Source: Pseudomonas paraeruginosa PA7 (lineage in GTDB: Bacteria; Pseudomonadota; Gammaproteobacteria; Pseudomonadales; Pseudomonadaceae). Taken from it: a stretch of DNA of 64,000 bases. Below, in pieces: positions 56,082-64,000 of this stretch. Under the pieces are notes generated by a model, which did not search any database, was not told the origin of the DNA, and saw only the letters and a list, made by a program, of their open reading frames with translations. A program made the position numbers and the translations under genes. The DNA lies in NCBI RefSeq assembly GCF_000017205.1, contig NC_009656.1:434001-498000 (forward strand), written 5' to 3'. The first letter of the stretch is position 1; each line of letters starts with the position of its first letter.

Positions 56082-56134
56082 GCCCCGAATTTCTTCCATC
56101 GGCCCCGCAAGCCTTTCCATCCAGGAGTCATCCG

Positions 56135-56932
56135 ATGAGCCAAGCATCCAGCACCGATACCCCCTTCGTCATCGCCGGCCGTACCTATGGCTCGCGCCTG
56201 CTGGTGGGGACCGGCAAGTACAAGGACCTCGACGAGACCCGCCGGGCCATCGAGGCCTCCGGAGCGGAGATCGTCACGGTGGCGGTGCGCCGCACCAACA
56301 TCGGCCAGAACCCCGGCGAGCCGAACCTGCTGGATGTGATCCCGCCGGATCGCTACACCATCCTGCCGAACACCGCCGGCTGCTATGACGCGGTCGAGGC
56401 CGTGCGCACCTGCCGCCTGGCCCGCGAGCTGCTGGACGGGCACAACCTGGTCAAGCTGGAAGTCCTGGCCGACCAGAAGACCCTGTTCCCCAACGTCGTC
56501 GAGACCCTCAAGGCCGCCGAGCAACTGGTGAAGGACGGCTTCGACGTGATGGTGTACACCAGCGACGACCCGATCATCGCCCGCCAGCTGGCCGAGATCG
56601 GCTGCATCGCGGTGATGCCGCTGGCCGGCCTGATCGGCTCCGGCCTGGGCATCTGCAACCCCTACAACCTGCGCATCATCCTCGAGGAAGCCAAGGTCCC
56701 GGTGCTGGTCGACGCCGGCGTGGGCACCGCTTCCGATGCAGCGATCGCCATGGAGCTGGGTTGCGAGGCGGTGCTGATGAACACCGCCATCGCCCATGCC
56801 AGGGACCCGGTGATGATGGCCGAGGCCATGAAGCACGCGATCGTCGCCGGTCGTCTCGCCTACCTGGCCGGACGCATGCCGCGCAAGCTGTATGCCAGCG
56901 CCTCGTCGCCGCTGGACGGCCTGATCGACTGA
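56135..56932 (+). CDS. thiG: Thiazole synthase ThiG
   Basis: 265 residues. It makes the thiamine thiazole from deoxyxylulose phosphate, dehydroglycine and ThiS thiocarboxylate. Visible: [55 protein letters not shown] with the Schiff-base Lys, and [21 protein letters not shown]. Operon with thiS. Confidence 0.96.
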   Translation: MSQASSTDTPFVIAGRTYGSRLLVGTGKYKDLDETRRAIEASGAEIVTVAVRRTNIGQNPGEPNLLDVIPPDRYTILPNTAGCYDAVEAVRTCRLARELLDGHNLVKLEVLADQKTLFPNVVETLKAAEQLVKDGFDVMVYTSDDPIIARQLAEIGCIAVMPLAGLIGSGLGICNPYNLRIILEEAKVPVLVDAGVGTASDAAIAMELGCEAVLMNTAIAHARDPVMMAEAMKHAIVAGRLAYLAGRMPRKLYASASSPLDGLID

Positions 56933-56946
56933 TACCGACTACCTGG

Positions 56947-56993
56947 GGCGGGCTGTCCGCCGGATGCGGGAAGCGTCCGGCAGGCAGCCCGCC
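56947..56993. terminator. Long hairpin between thiG and trmB
   Basis: GGCGGGCTG...GCCGGA and TCCGGC...CAGCCCGCC form a stem of 15 or more pairs with a small bulge, followed by CTTCTGTCTCT. It may terminate thiSG transcription partly or protect its 3' end. Confidence 0.55.
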
Positions 56994-57022
56994 CTTCTGT
57001 CTCTAGCAAGGTTTTCTTTTCC

Positions 57023-57757
57023 ATGAGCGATACCCCGCAATCCCCGGCCCAGGACTCCCTGGCGGAACACGACGAAGCACGGCCGATGCGCACCGTGAAG
57101 AGCTTCGTGATGCGCGCCGGGCGCATGACCGAAGGCCAGCAGCGTGGCCTCGACCTGGGCTGGCCGAAGTTCGGCCTGGAACTGAGCGATGAGGTCCAGG
57201 ACTTCGACGCGATCTTCGGTCGCCAGGCGCCGCGGACTTTCGAGATCGGTTTCGGCATGGGCCATTCCACCCTGGAAATGGCCGCCGCTGCGCCTGACCT
57301 CGACTTCATCGGCGTCGAGGTGCACAAGCCGGGCGTCGGCGCGCTGCTCAACGGCCTGCTGACCCAGGGCCTGGGCAACGTGCGGGTGTATAGCTGCGAC
57401 GCGCTGGAAGTGCTGCGCCACTGCGTGGCCGACGCCAGCCTCGATCGGCTGCTGCTGTTCTTCCCCGATCCCTGGCACAAGAAGCGCCACCACAAGCGGC
57501 GGATCGTCCAGCCGGAATTCGCCGAACTGGTGCGGCGCAAGCTGAAGGTCGGCGGCGTGCTGCACATGGCCACCGACTGGGAGCCCTATGCCGAGCACAT
57601 GCTGGACGTCATGAGCGCGGCGCCGGGCTACCGCAACCAGGCCGAAGACGGCCGCTTCGTGCCGCGCCCGCAAGAGCGTCCGGTGACCAAGTTCGAGCGG
57701 CGCGGGGAGCGCCTGGGACATGGCGTCTGGGACCTCAAGTTCGAGCGCGTCGACTGA
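57023..57757 (+). CDS. trmB: tRNA (guanine-N7-)-methyltransferase TrmB
   Basis: 244 residues. Methylates G46 of tRNA. TrmB marks are [17 protein letters not shown] (SAM loop), [28 protein letters not shown] with the catalytic-region Asp, and the C-terminal [17 protein letters not shown]. Members usually lie near hemW-rdgB, as here. Confidence 0.95.
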   Translation: MSDTPQSPAQDSLAEHDEARPMRTVKSFVMRAGRMTEGQQRGLDLGWPKFGLELSDEVQDFDAIFGRQAPRTFEIGFGMGHSTLEMAAAAPDLDFIGVEVHKPGVGALLNGLLTQGLGNVRVYSCDALEVLRHCVADASLDRLLLFFPDPWHKKRHHKRRIVQPEFAELVRRKLKVGGVLHMATDWEPYAEHMLDVMSAAPGYRNQAEDGRFVPRPQERPVTKFERRGERLGHGVWDLKFERVD

Positions 57758-57919
57758 TCCACCGCACCAGCGACGTACCCCTGGCGCCGAACCGGCGCCG
57801 GGACTCCAAGCAGACCGGGAACACCCGGCGGACCTCACCTTCAAGCTGCACGTTTCCCGGCTTCGGCCGGATCCAATAATAAGAGCGGCACGGCTCGGCC
57901 GGCTGCAAAGGAGACTGCT

Positions 57920-59266
57920 GTGTTGAAGAAACTGGGCATCCTGTTGCTCGGCGCCGGTTGCGCCTGGGCGGCGCAGGCCAAGGTAGACGAAGTCCAGGCC
58001 GCACGCCTGGACCAGGACCTGACCCCGCTGGGGGCGGAGCGGGCCGGCAACGCCGATGGCAGCATCCCGCCCTGGACCGGCGGCATCACCCAGGCGCCGG
58101 CCGGCTACCGGCCCGGCATGCATCACCTCGACCCGTTCGCCGCCGATCGTCCGCGCCTGGTCCTCGACAGCCGCAACATGGCCGCCTACCAGGCGCTGCT
58201 GACGCCGGGCACCCAGGCCTTGCTGCAGGCCAACCCGGACTACCACCTGCGGGTCTTCCCCACCCGCCGCAGCGCATCCCTGCCGCAGCGCCTGTACGAC
58301 GCTACCCGCGCCAACGCCAGCCGCGCCGAGCTGATCGCCGACGGCAACGGCGTGCAGGGCGCTGCCGCCGGCGTGCCCTTCCCCCTGCCGCAGAGCGGCC
58401 AGGAAGCGATCTGGAACCACATCATGCGCTACCGCGGCGAGCAACTGCACCTGCAGACCAACCAGGCGGCGGTGCTGGCCAACGGCAGCTACAACCTGCT
58501 CAAGCTCGACCGCTACCTGTACTTCGTCTATGGCCGCGAGGGGATGATCCCGGAGAACCTCGACAACACGTTGTTCTACTACAAGTACAAGGTGGTCGCG
58601 CCGGCGCGCCTGGCCGGTTCGGCGCTGGTGGTGCAGGAAACCCTCGACCAGGTGCTGTCGATCCGCAAGGCCTGGCGCTTCAACCGTGGCGAGCGGCGCG
58701 TGCGGCGCTTGCCGACCCTGGCCTACGACAGCCTGCAGCCGGATACCAACGGCATGGCCACGGCGGACACCGTGGATGTCTACAACGGTGCACCGGACCA
58801 CTACGAGTGGGCGTTGCTCGGCAAGCGCGAGATGCTGGTGCCTTACAACAGCTACGCGGTGCACCAGAAGGGCCTCGCCTATGGCGACATCCTCAAGAGC
58901 CGCTTCATCAATCCCGACCTGCTGCGCTACGAGCTGCATCGCGTCTGGGTGGTCGAGGCGACCCTGCGCAAGGGCTTCAGCCATCCCTACGCCAAGCGCC
59001 GCTTCTACCTCGACGAAGACAGCTGGCAGATCCTCGCCGCCGACATCTACGACAAGGATGGCGTGCTGACCCGGGCCCAGGAGGTCCATCCGATCAACTA
59101 CTACGATGTGCCGCTGGTCTCCAGCACCCTGGAAGCGATCTACGACTTCAAGGGCGGCCGCTACTTCGTCGATGGGCTGGACAACAACGAGCCGATGTAC
59201 GACTTCGGCGTGCAGGTCGGGCCGCGCGACTTCACCCCGCAGGCGCTGCGCCGGGAGGGGAACTGA
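57920..59266 (+). CDS. DUF1329 exported protein
   Basis: 448 residues from a GTG at 57920 (AAGGAG 6 bases upstream). The signal peptide is MLKKLGILLLGAGCAWAAQA in effect. DUF1329 features: LTPLGAERAGNADGSIPPWTGGI near the mature N-terminus, RYRGEQLHLQ, and YDFKGGRYFVDGL. It resembles the LolB/RseB-like fold of outer-membrane-associated proteins common in Pseudomonas; role unknown. Separate from trmB by 162 bases. Confidence 0.85.
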   Translation: MLKKLGILLLGAGCAWAAQAKVDEVQAARLDQDLTPLGAERAGNADGSIPPWTGGITQAPAGYRPGMHHLDPFAADRPRLVLDSRNMAAYQALLTPGTQALLQANPDYHLRVFPTRRSASLPQRLYDATRANASRAELIADGNGVQGAAAGVPFPLPQSGQEAIWNHIMRYRGEQLHLQTNQAAVLANGSYNLLKLDRYLYFVYGREGMIPENLDNTLFYYKYKVVAPARLAGSALVVQETLDQVLSIRKAWRFNRGERRVRRLPTLAYDSLQPDTNGMATADTVDVYNGAPDHYEWALLGKREMLVPYNSYAVHQKGLAYGDILKSRFINPDLLRYELHRVWVVEATLRKGFSHPYAKRRFYLDEDSWQILAADIYDKDGVLTRAQEVHPINYYDVPLVSSTLEAIYDFKGGRYFVDGLDNNEPMYDFGVQVGPRDFTPQALRREGN

Positions 59267-59278
59267 GGCGGATGGCCC

Positions 59279-59536
59279 TCAGACGATCAGCTCGGCGCCG
59301 CGTAGCGTGCCGTCGTCGTCCAGGCGCGCCGGCGCCGGGCTGATCTGCAGGTACTTGATGCTGTCCCGCGGAATCAGCAGCAGGTCGCCGTCGACCTCGA
59401 CGCTGAGATAGGGCGTGTCCAGTTGCTGGCGGATGCTGCGGGCAACCTCGGCCGGGTCGTCCTGCTGGCGCGGGAAGCGCAGCGACAGGCGCTGGCCGTC
59501 GGTGAAATGCAGGTAGAGGTGCTTGATCGGTTTCAT
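59279..59536 (-). CDS. Small hypothetical protein
   Basis: 85 residues: MKPIKHLYLHFTDGQRLSLRFP...VEVDGDLLLIPRDSIKYLQISPAP. It appears to be a small beta-rich cytosolic protein; no family named with certainty. The ATG at 59534-59536 lies 61 bases after the stop of the next upstream gene. Confidence 0.65.
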   Translation of the reverse strand: MKPIKHLYLHFTDGQRLSLRFPRQQDDPAEVARSIRQQLDTPYLSVEVDGDLLLIPRDSIKYLQISPAPARLDDDGTLRGAELIV

Positions 59537-59597
59537 GCGGGCTCCCGGAGGCCATGACGCTCTTGGGGACGGCGCTGGCCGCCGGGAGACCGGGGGC

Positions 59598-59921
59598 TCA
59601 GCTGCGATCGGCGATCATGCCGATCACGAAGAACACTAGCAGGAGCACGGGCGCCAGGGTGTAGTTGTTGAAGTAGCCGAGGCCCTTGGCCAGCCAGGGG
59701 GTGACGAAGACCATCGCCAGGCCGTAGCCGACCGCGCAGATCAACACGAACAGCAGGGTGCGGAAGACGAAGTTGAGGCTGCCGATGCGCTGCTGTACCC
59801 AGGCGTTGATCGCCGGACCGAACAGCACCAGCAGGGTGGCCATGATGGCCAGGGAAATGTCCGACAGGTGGCTGCGGCTCCAGCGCGACAGGGTGGCGAT
59901 CAGGTCCAGCGCGTAATCCAT
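59598..59921 (-). CDS. DUF3392 inner-membrane protein
   Basis: 107 residues with three hydrophobic helices (LSDISLAIMATLLVLFGPAINAWV, LNFVFRTLLFVLICAVGYGLAMVFV and LAPVLLLVFFVIGMIAD), as in the DUF3392 family of small membrane proteins. Function unknown. It lies between the small hypothetical gene and hemW on the same strand. Confidence 0.78.
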   Translation of the reverse strand: MDYALDLIATLSRWSRSHLSDISLAIMATLLVLFGPAINAWVQQRIGSLNFVFRTLLFVLICAVGYGLAMVFVTPWLAKGLGYFNNYTLAPVLLLVFFVIGMIADRS

Positions 59922-60001
59922 CGAGGGTTCCTTGTAACGAATCGGCGTGTCGGTCGGCGGAGTTTACCTGCCTGCCGGCACGGATGGGCGTGCATCCGTC
60001 G

Positions 60002-61156
60002 TCACGGCAGGAAATGTTGCAGCAGGTCGTTGAGGAACAGCTGGCCGCGTTCGCTGGGGCGCAGGCGCTGCGGGTCCTCGGCGAGCAGCCCGGCGTCGCG
60101 CGCGGCGGCGCAGGCATCGGCGAGCGCCGCCAGTGGCTGGCCGGTGCGCTGCGGGTAGAGCGCGGCGGGGACGCCGTCGACCAGGCGCAGCACGTTCATC
60201 ATGAACTCGAATGGCAGGTCGGCCGCTTCCAGCGGGCGCTCGCCGGCCTGGAAGGCCTTTTGCGGGTTGAGGTAGTCCTTCGGCAGGCGGGTCTTCCAGG
60301 TCCGCACGATGCGTCCGTCCGGCGCGCTCAGCTTGGCGTGGGCGCCGGCGCCGATGCCGAGGAAGTCGCCGAAGCTCCAGTAGTTCAGGTTGTGCCGGGC
60401 GCGCAGGCCGTCGCGGGCGTAGGCGGAGGTCTCGTACTGGCGGTAGCCGTGTTCGTCGAGCAGGGCCTGGCCGGCTTCCTGGATGTCCCAGAGGATGTCG
60501 TCCTCGGGCAGCTCCGGTGGCTGGCTCCAGAACACCGTGTTCGGCTCCATGGTCAATTGGTACCAGGAGAGGTGCGTGGGGGCCAGGGCGAGAGCCTGGC
60601 GCAGGTCGGCCAGGGCGTCGTCGAGGCTTTGCCCGGGCAGGCCGTGCATCAGGTCGAGGTTGAAGTTGTCGAAGCCGGCCTGGCGCGCCATGTCGGCGGC
60701 GCGCACGGCCTCGTCGCCGTCGTGGATGCGGCCCAGGGCCTGCAGCTTGTCGGCCTGGAAGCTCTGCACGCCGATGGACAGGCGGTTGATGCCGAGGCGC
60801 CGGTAGTCGGCGAACTTGGCCTGTTCGAAGGTGCCGGGGTTGGCTTCCAGGGTGATCTCGATGCCGTCGGCGAAGCCGACCCTGCGCTCGACGCCTTCCA
60901 GTAGCCGGCCCAGGGCCTTGGCCGAGAACAGGCTGGGCGTGCCGCCGCCAAAGAAGATCGAACCCAGGCGCCGACCATGGACATGGCGCAGGTCCTGCTC
61001 CAGGTCGGCGAGCAGGGCGTCGACATAGGCCTCTTCGGGTAGCTCCGGGCCAGCGGCGTGGGAGTTGAAGTCGCAATACGGGCACTTGCGCACGCACCAG
61101 GGGATATGCACGTACAGGGCCAGGGGCGGGAGCTGGAACGGGGCGGCTTGGGTCAC
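60002..61156 (-). CDS. hemW: Radical SAM protein HemW
   Basis: 384 residues from a GTG at 61154-61156. The radical SAM motif is CVRKCPYC (Cys21, 25, 28). Then FFGGGTPSLF, LEANPG, GINRLSIGVQSF and NLDLMHGLPGQ match HemW (formerly HemN-like), a heme-handling chaperone rather than an oxidase; it lacks the N-terminal residues needed for HemN activity. No good ribosome site is visible; the start is by family length. The frame is open upstream to 61423. Confidence 0.92.
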   Translation of the reverse strand: MTQAAPFQLPPLALYVHIPWCVRKCPYCDFNSHAAGPELPEEAYVDALLADLEQDLRHVHGRRLGSIFFGGGTPSLFSAKALGRLLEGVERRVGFADGIEITLEANPGTFEQAKFADYRRLGINRLSIGVQSFQADKLQALGRIHDGDEAVRAADMARQAGFDNFNLDLMHGLPGQSLDDALADLRQALALAPTHLSWYQLTMEPNTVFWSQPPELPEDDILWDIQEAGQALLDEHGYRQYETSAYARDGLRARHNLNYWSFGDFLGIGAGAHAKLSAPDGRIVRTWKTRLPKDYLNPQKAFQAGERPLEAADLPFEFMMNVLRLVDGVPAALYPQRTGQPLAALADACAAARDAGLLAEDPQRLRPSERGQLFLNDLLQHFLP

Positions 61157-61277
61157 GGCGGGGCGGTGTGGGGGCGGTTTCGGGGCGCTATCGTGGCATG
61201 AGTTCGGCCAACCTCCAAGGCGGCCGGACGAAACGCCGTGCCGACGCCGCCCGGGGGCGGCAGCCGGCGGCTGCGGC

Positions 61278-61871
61278 TCAGAGGCCCAGGCGCTGCTTGA
61301 GCAGGGCCATGGCGCGAGCGCGGTGGCTGAGGCGGTTCTTCTCCTCGGGCGCCAGCTCGGCGCTGGAGCAGTCGCGTTCCGGCACCCAGAACAGCGGGTC
61401 GTAGCCGAAGCCATGGGCGCCACGGGCTTCGCGGAGGATGCGGCCTTCCCAGATGCCCTCGCAGAGGATCGGCAGCGGGTCGTCGGCGTGGCGCACCAGC
61501 GCCAGCACGCTGACGAACTGCGCGCCGCGCCCGGCGTCCGGGACGTCCTTCAGGGCCTCCAGCAGCTTGGCGTTGTTCGCCGCGTCGCCCCGGCCGTCGG
61601 CGTAGCGCGCCGAGTAGATGCCCGGCGCGCCGCCGAGGAAGTCCACCGCCAGCCCGGAGTCGTCGGCCAGCGCCGGCAGGCCGGAGATGCGCGCGGCGTT
61701 GCGCGCCTTGAGGATGGCGTTCTCGACGAAGGAAAGACCGGTTTCCTCCGGTTCCACCTGGCTGAACTCGCCGATCGAGCGCACCTTCACGCTGGCGCCG
61801 AGCATGGCCTGGAGTTCCTTGAGTTTGCCGGCATTGTGACTGGCCAGCACCAGCTGTTCGAGCTTGATCAT
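61278..61871 (-). CDS. rdgB: Non-canonical purine NTP pyrophosphatase RdgB
   Basis: 197 residues. It hydrolyses dITP/XTP to keep the pools clean. Marks: [62 protein letters not shown], and [12 protein letters not shown]. Its start overlaps the stop of the DUF4426 gene by ATGA. Conserved in order before hemW. Confidence 0.95.
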   Translation of the reverse strand: MIKLEQLVLASHNAGKLKELQAMLGASVKVRSIGEFSQVEPEETGLSFVENAILKARNAARISGLPALADDSGLAVDFLGGAPGIYSARYADGRGDAANNAKLLEALKDVPDAGRGAQFVSVLALVRHADDPLPILCEGIWEGRILREARGAHGFGYDPLFWVPERDCSSAELAPEEKNRLSHRARAMALLKQRLGL

Positions 61872-62287
61872 TCGTCCGGGAAGATTTCCTTGTTGAAGCT
61901 GAAGGTCTGCGCAGGTTCGCCCTTGGCCTCGACCTTGATGGTGAAGACCAGGGTCTCGCGCTGGCTGATCGGGAACTGCGCCAGGTTGTAGATGGCGCCT
62001 TCCTCGCTGACGCGGCGGAATTCCAGGGGAATGACCTTGCCGGTCAGGTCCCTGGCCGAGCCGGTCACGCTGGCCTCCACCGGCTTGCCTTTCTCCATCG
62101 GCACCACGTTGATCACGCCCTGCGCCTTGCTGCGCACCAGGCCGACCGCGCTGGCCACGTTGGGCTGGAGGAAGCTGGAGTTGAACACGTTGTAGTGGAC
62201 GTCCAGGTCGCCGAAGCGCTGCACCTGCTCGGCGAGGACCGGCAGGCTCAGGCAGAGGCCGAGGACGAAAGCGGTGAAGCGGCGCAT
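61868..62287 (-). CDS. DUF4426 exported protein
   Basis: 139 residues from the ATG at 62285-62287. Signal peptide [19 protein letters not shown]. The mature part reads [37 protein letters not shown] and later [25 protein letters not shown], typical of DUF4426, a beta-rich periplasmic domain of unknown role found beside metW/rdgB in gammaproteobacteria. Confidence 0.85.
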   Translation of the reverse strand: MRRFTAFVLGLCLSLPVLAEQVQRFGDLDVHYNVFNSSFLQPNVASAVGLVRSKAQGVINVVPMEKGKPVEASVTGSARDLTGKVIPLEFRRVSEEGAIYNLAQFPISQRETLVFTIKVEAKGEPAQTFSFNKEIFPDE

Positions 62288-62416
62288 GTGGTTCTCCTGA
62301 AAGGTGGCATGGAGGTTGTCCATGGTCTGCTGCCGGCGGCCTTGGCCGGCTTCGGCAGCGCTCTCCCGAGGACGAGCGGAGGGGCGCCCGGCCCTGGCCC
62401 GCAGCCCGGCGCGTTC

Positions 62417-63037
62417 CTAGACGGCGAGGCTGCGGGTCTGTACTCCGGGCCCGGTGACCCGGTAGATACCGATCTCTCCCAATAGATTAGGCCACAGCCG
62501 GCTGGCCCAGCCATGCCGGTGGTCACGGTCCACGGCGAGGCGGTCGAGCACGCGCATGCGCAACTGGCGGCACAGGCGCTCGAAGTCCTGGAAGGTGCAG
62601 AAATGGATGTTCGGCGTGTTGTACCAGGTATACGGCAGGAACTCGGAGACCGGCATCCGCCCGTTGCGCGCCAGGTACCAGCGGCAGCGCCAGTGGCCGA
62701 AGTTGGGGAAGGTGATGATGCAGGTCTTGCCGACCCGCAGCATCTCTTCGAGGATCTTGTCCGGGTAGTGCACGGCCTGTAGCGCCTGGGTCATCACCAC
62801 CACGTCGAAGCTGTCGCTGGCGAAGTTGCCCAGGCCCTTGTCGAGGTCCTGCTCGATCACGTTCACCCCGTTTTCGATGCAACGGGCGATGTTGTCGGGG
62901 TCGATCTCCAGGCCGTAGCCGCTGACCTGCTTGTGGTCGCGCAGCCAGGCCAGGAGTTCGCCGTCGCCGCAGCCGAGGTCGAGGACGCGGCTGCCGGCGG
63001 GAATCCATTCCTGGATGATTTCGAGATCGGCGCGCAT
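62417..63037 (-). CDS. metW: Methionine-biosynthesis protein MetW
   Basis: 206 residues. Methyltransferase-like fold: [64 protein letters not shown] and [13 protein letters not shown]. MetW works with MetX and is needed for full homoserine acyltransferase activity in pseudomonads. It starts 7 bases after metX, one operon. Confidence 0.95.
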   Translation of the reverse strand: MRADLEIIQEWIPAGSRVLDLGCGDGELLAWLRDHKQVSGYGLEIDPDNIARCIENGVNVIEQDLDKGLGNFASDSFDVVVMTQALQAVHYPDKILEEMLRVGKTCIITFPNFGHWRCRWYLARNGRMPVSEFLPYTWYNTPNIHFCTFQDFERLCRQLRMRVLDRLAVDRDHRHGWASRLWPNLLGEIGIYRVTGPGVQTRSLAV

Positions 63038-63044
63038 CGGATCC

Positions 63045-64000
63045 TCACACGCTGATGCGGTTCATGTAACCGCTGAAGGCTTGCAGGTACCGGGGGATCG
63101 GCATGAGGAAGGCGTCGTGGCCTTGCGGGGCGTCGATCTCCAGGTAGCTGACGTTCTTTTTCGCCGCGATCAGGGCGTCGACGATTTCCCGCGAGCGGGC
63201 CGGCGAGAAACGCCAGTCGGTGGTGAAGGACATCAGGCAGAAGTCCGCCTCGACGCCCTCCAGGGTGCGCACCAGGTCGTCGCCGTGGGCGGCGGCGGGG
63301 TCGAAGTAGTCCAGCGCCTTGGTCATCAAAAGGTAGGTATTGGCATCGAAGCGCGTGGAGAACTCCTCGCCCTGGTAGCGCAGGTAGCTCTCGACCTGGA
63401 ACTCGACGCTGTGCAGGTCGTAGTTGAGCTTCTCGGTCTTCAGTACGCGGCCGAACTTGGCGCCCATGGCGTCGTCGGACAGGTAGGTGATATGGCCGAC
63501 CATCCGCGCCAGCTTGAGGCCACGCTTGGGAATCACGCCCTGTTCCTGGAAGTAGCCGCCGAGGAACTCCGGGTCGGAAAGAATCGCCTGCCGGGCGACT
63601 TCGTTGAAGGCGATGTTCTGCGCCGACAGCTTCGGCGCGCTGGCGATGCACAGGCAGTGACGGACGCGCTCGGGATAGCTGATGGTCCATTGCAGCGCCT
63701 GCATGCCGCCGAGGCTGCCGCCGACCACCGCGGCCCACTGGCGGATGCCGAGGCGGTCTGCCAGGCGCGCCTGGCTGTGCACCCAGTCCTCCACCGTGAC
63801 CATCGGGAAGTCCGCGCCGTAGACCTTGCCGGTCGCCGGATTGATGCTGGCGGGGCCGCTGGATCCGTTGCAACCGCCGAGGTTGTTGAGGGCGACGACG
63901 AAGAACCTGCGGGTGTCGATCGGCTTGCCCGGACCGATGCAACTGTCCCACCAGCCCGGCTTGCGATCTTCGGCGCTGTGGTAGCCGGCGGCGTGGTGGT
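63045..64000 (-). CDS. metX: Homoserine O-acyltransferase MetX (5' partial)
   Basis: The 5' end lies beyond the window. Alpha/beta hydrolase fold: [21 protein letters not shown], nucleophile elbow [12 protein letters not shown], and the C-terminal [11 protein letters not shown] with the catalytic His. It acylates homoserine (succinyl-CoA in P. aeruginosa) in methionine synthesis. The frame stays open through base 64000. Confidence 0.95.
   Translation of the reverse strand, partial: HHAAGYHSAEDRKPGWWDSCIGPGKPIDTRRFFVVALNNLGGCNGSSGPASINPATGKVYGADFPMVTVEDWVHSQARLADRLGIRQWAAVVGGSLGGMQALQWTISYPERVRHCLCIASAPKLSAQNIAFNEVARQAILSDPEFLGGYFQEQGVIPKRGLKLARMVGHITYLSDDAMGAKFGRVLKTEKLNYDLHSVEFQVESYLRYQGEEFSTRFDANTYLLMTKALDYFDPAAAHGDDLVRTLEGVEADFCLMSFTTDWRFSPARSREIVDALIAAKKNVSYLEIDAPQGHDAFLMPIPRYLQAFSGYMNRISV

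Overview
The window is chromosomal DNA of a high-GC gammaproteobacterium, almost certainly Pseudomonas aeruginosa or a very close relative. The gene order rppH-ptsP, lgt-thyA, glpQ...folA, ilvD, mutM, coaD, laoABC/laoR, rsmD-M16 pair-ftsYEX-rpoH, mtgA, thiS-thiG-trmB, hemW-rdgB, metW-metX is the P. aeruginosa backbone, with strong G/C third-position bias and closely packed genes. This assignment rests on gene content and remembered synteny, not on a database search.

Layout. 1-3620: an SDR/DoxX-like protein (5' end outside the window), a DUF2269 membrane protein, an MFS transporter and a HAD phosphatase. 3824-9425: RppH and PtsP (nitrogen PTS enzyme I), a PAS-GGDEF diguanylate cyclase, an NRDE/TANGO2 protein and a TauE/SafE permease. 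9449-14037: lgt-thyA, then a GTPase/DUF2868 membrane pair on the other strand. 14225-18715: a small exported protein, GlpQ, a tandem pair of paralogous exported proteins and DHFR. 18731-25966: phosphoesterase, NCS2 permease, ilvD, RlmI-type methyltransferase, PfpI and an HDOD protein. 26025-32586: mutM, a PlsC-like acyltransferase, several envelope proteins, gamma-glutamyltransferase, ferredoxin and coaD. 32716-37332: the long-chain alcohol oxidation genes laoABC with the divergent regulator laoR and a clear palindrome between them. 37317-39985: GNAT, YheT-like hydrolase, SMI1-like protein and RsmD. 39985-47639: an M16 protease pair, ftsY-ftsE-ftsX, rpoH and a membrane-anchored protein.

47640-54632 is a strain-specific accessory block between two convergent backbone genes. 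It holds a decayed IS3-family element (24-bp inverted repeats), a frameshifted fragment resembling the C-terminus of a YejK/NdpA protein, an AT-rich segment with a membrane-anchored serine beta-lactamase-like hydrolase overlapping an AraC regulator, an unrecognised 162-residue protein, and an orphan vgrG with an internal deletion and a frameshift. 54633-64000 returns to backbone: mtgA, a DUF423 protein, thiS-thiG, trmB, a DUF1329 protein, small membrane proteins, hemW-rdgB-DUF4426 and metX-metW (metX runs off the window).

No rRNA, tRNA or CRISPR array was seen. The most unusual material is the accessory block, above all the hydrolase/AraC pair with its companion gene and the deleted VgrG. Backbone points of interest are the two exported paralogues beside glpQ, the DUF2868/GTPase pair, the lao palindrome, and the rpoH leader, where a sigma-E-type promoter match precedes a Shine-Dalgarno held in a hairpin loop.
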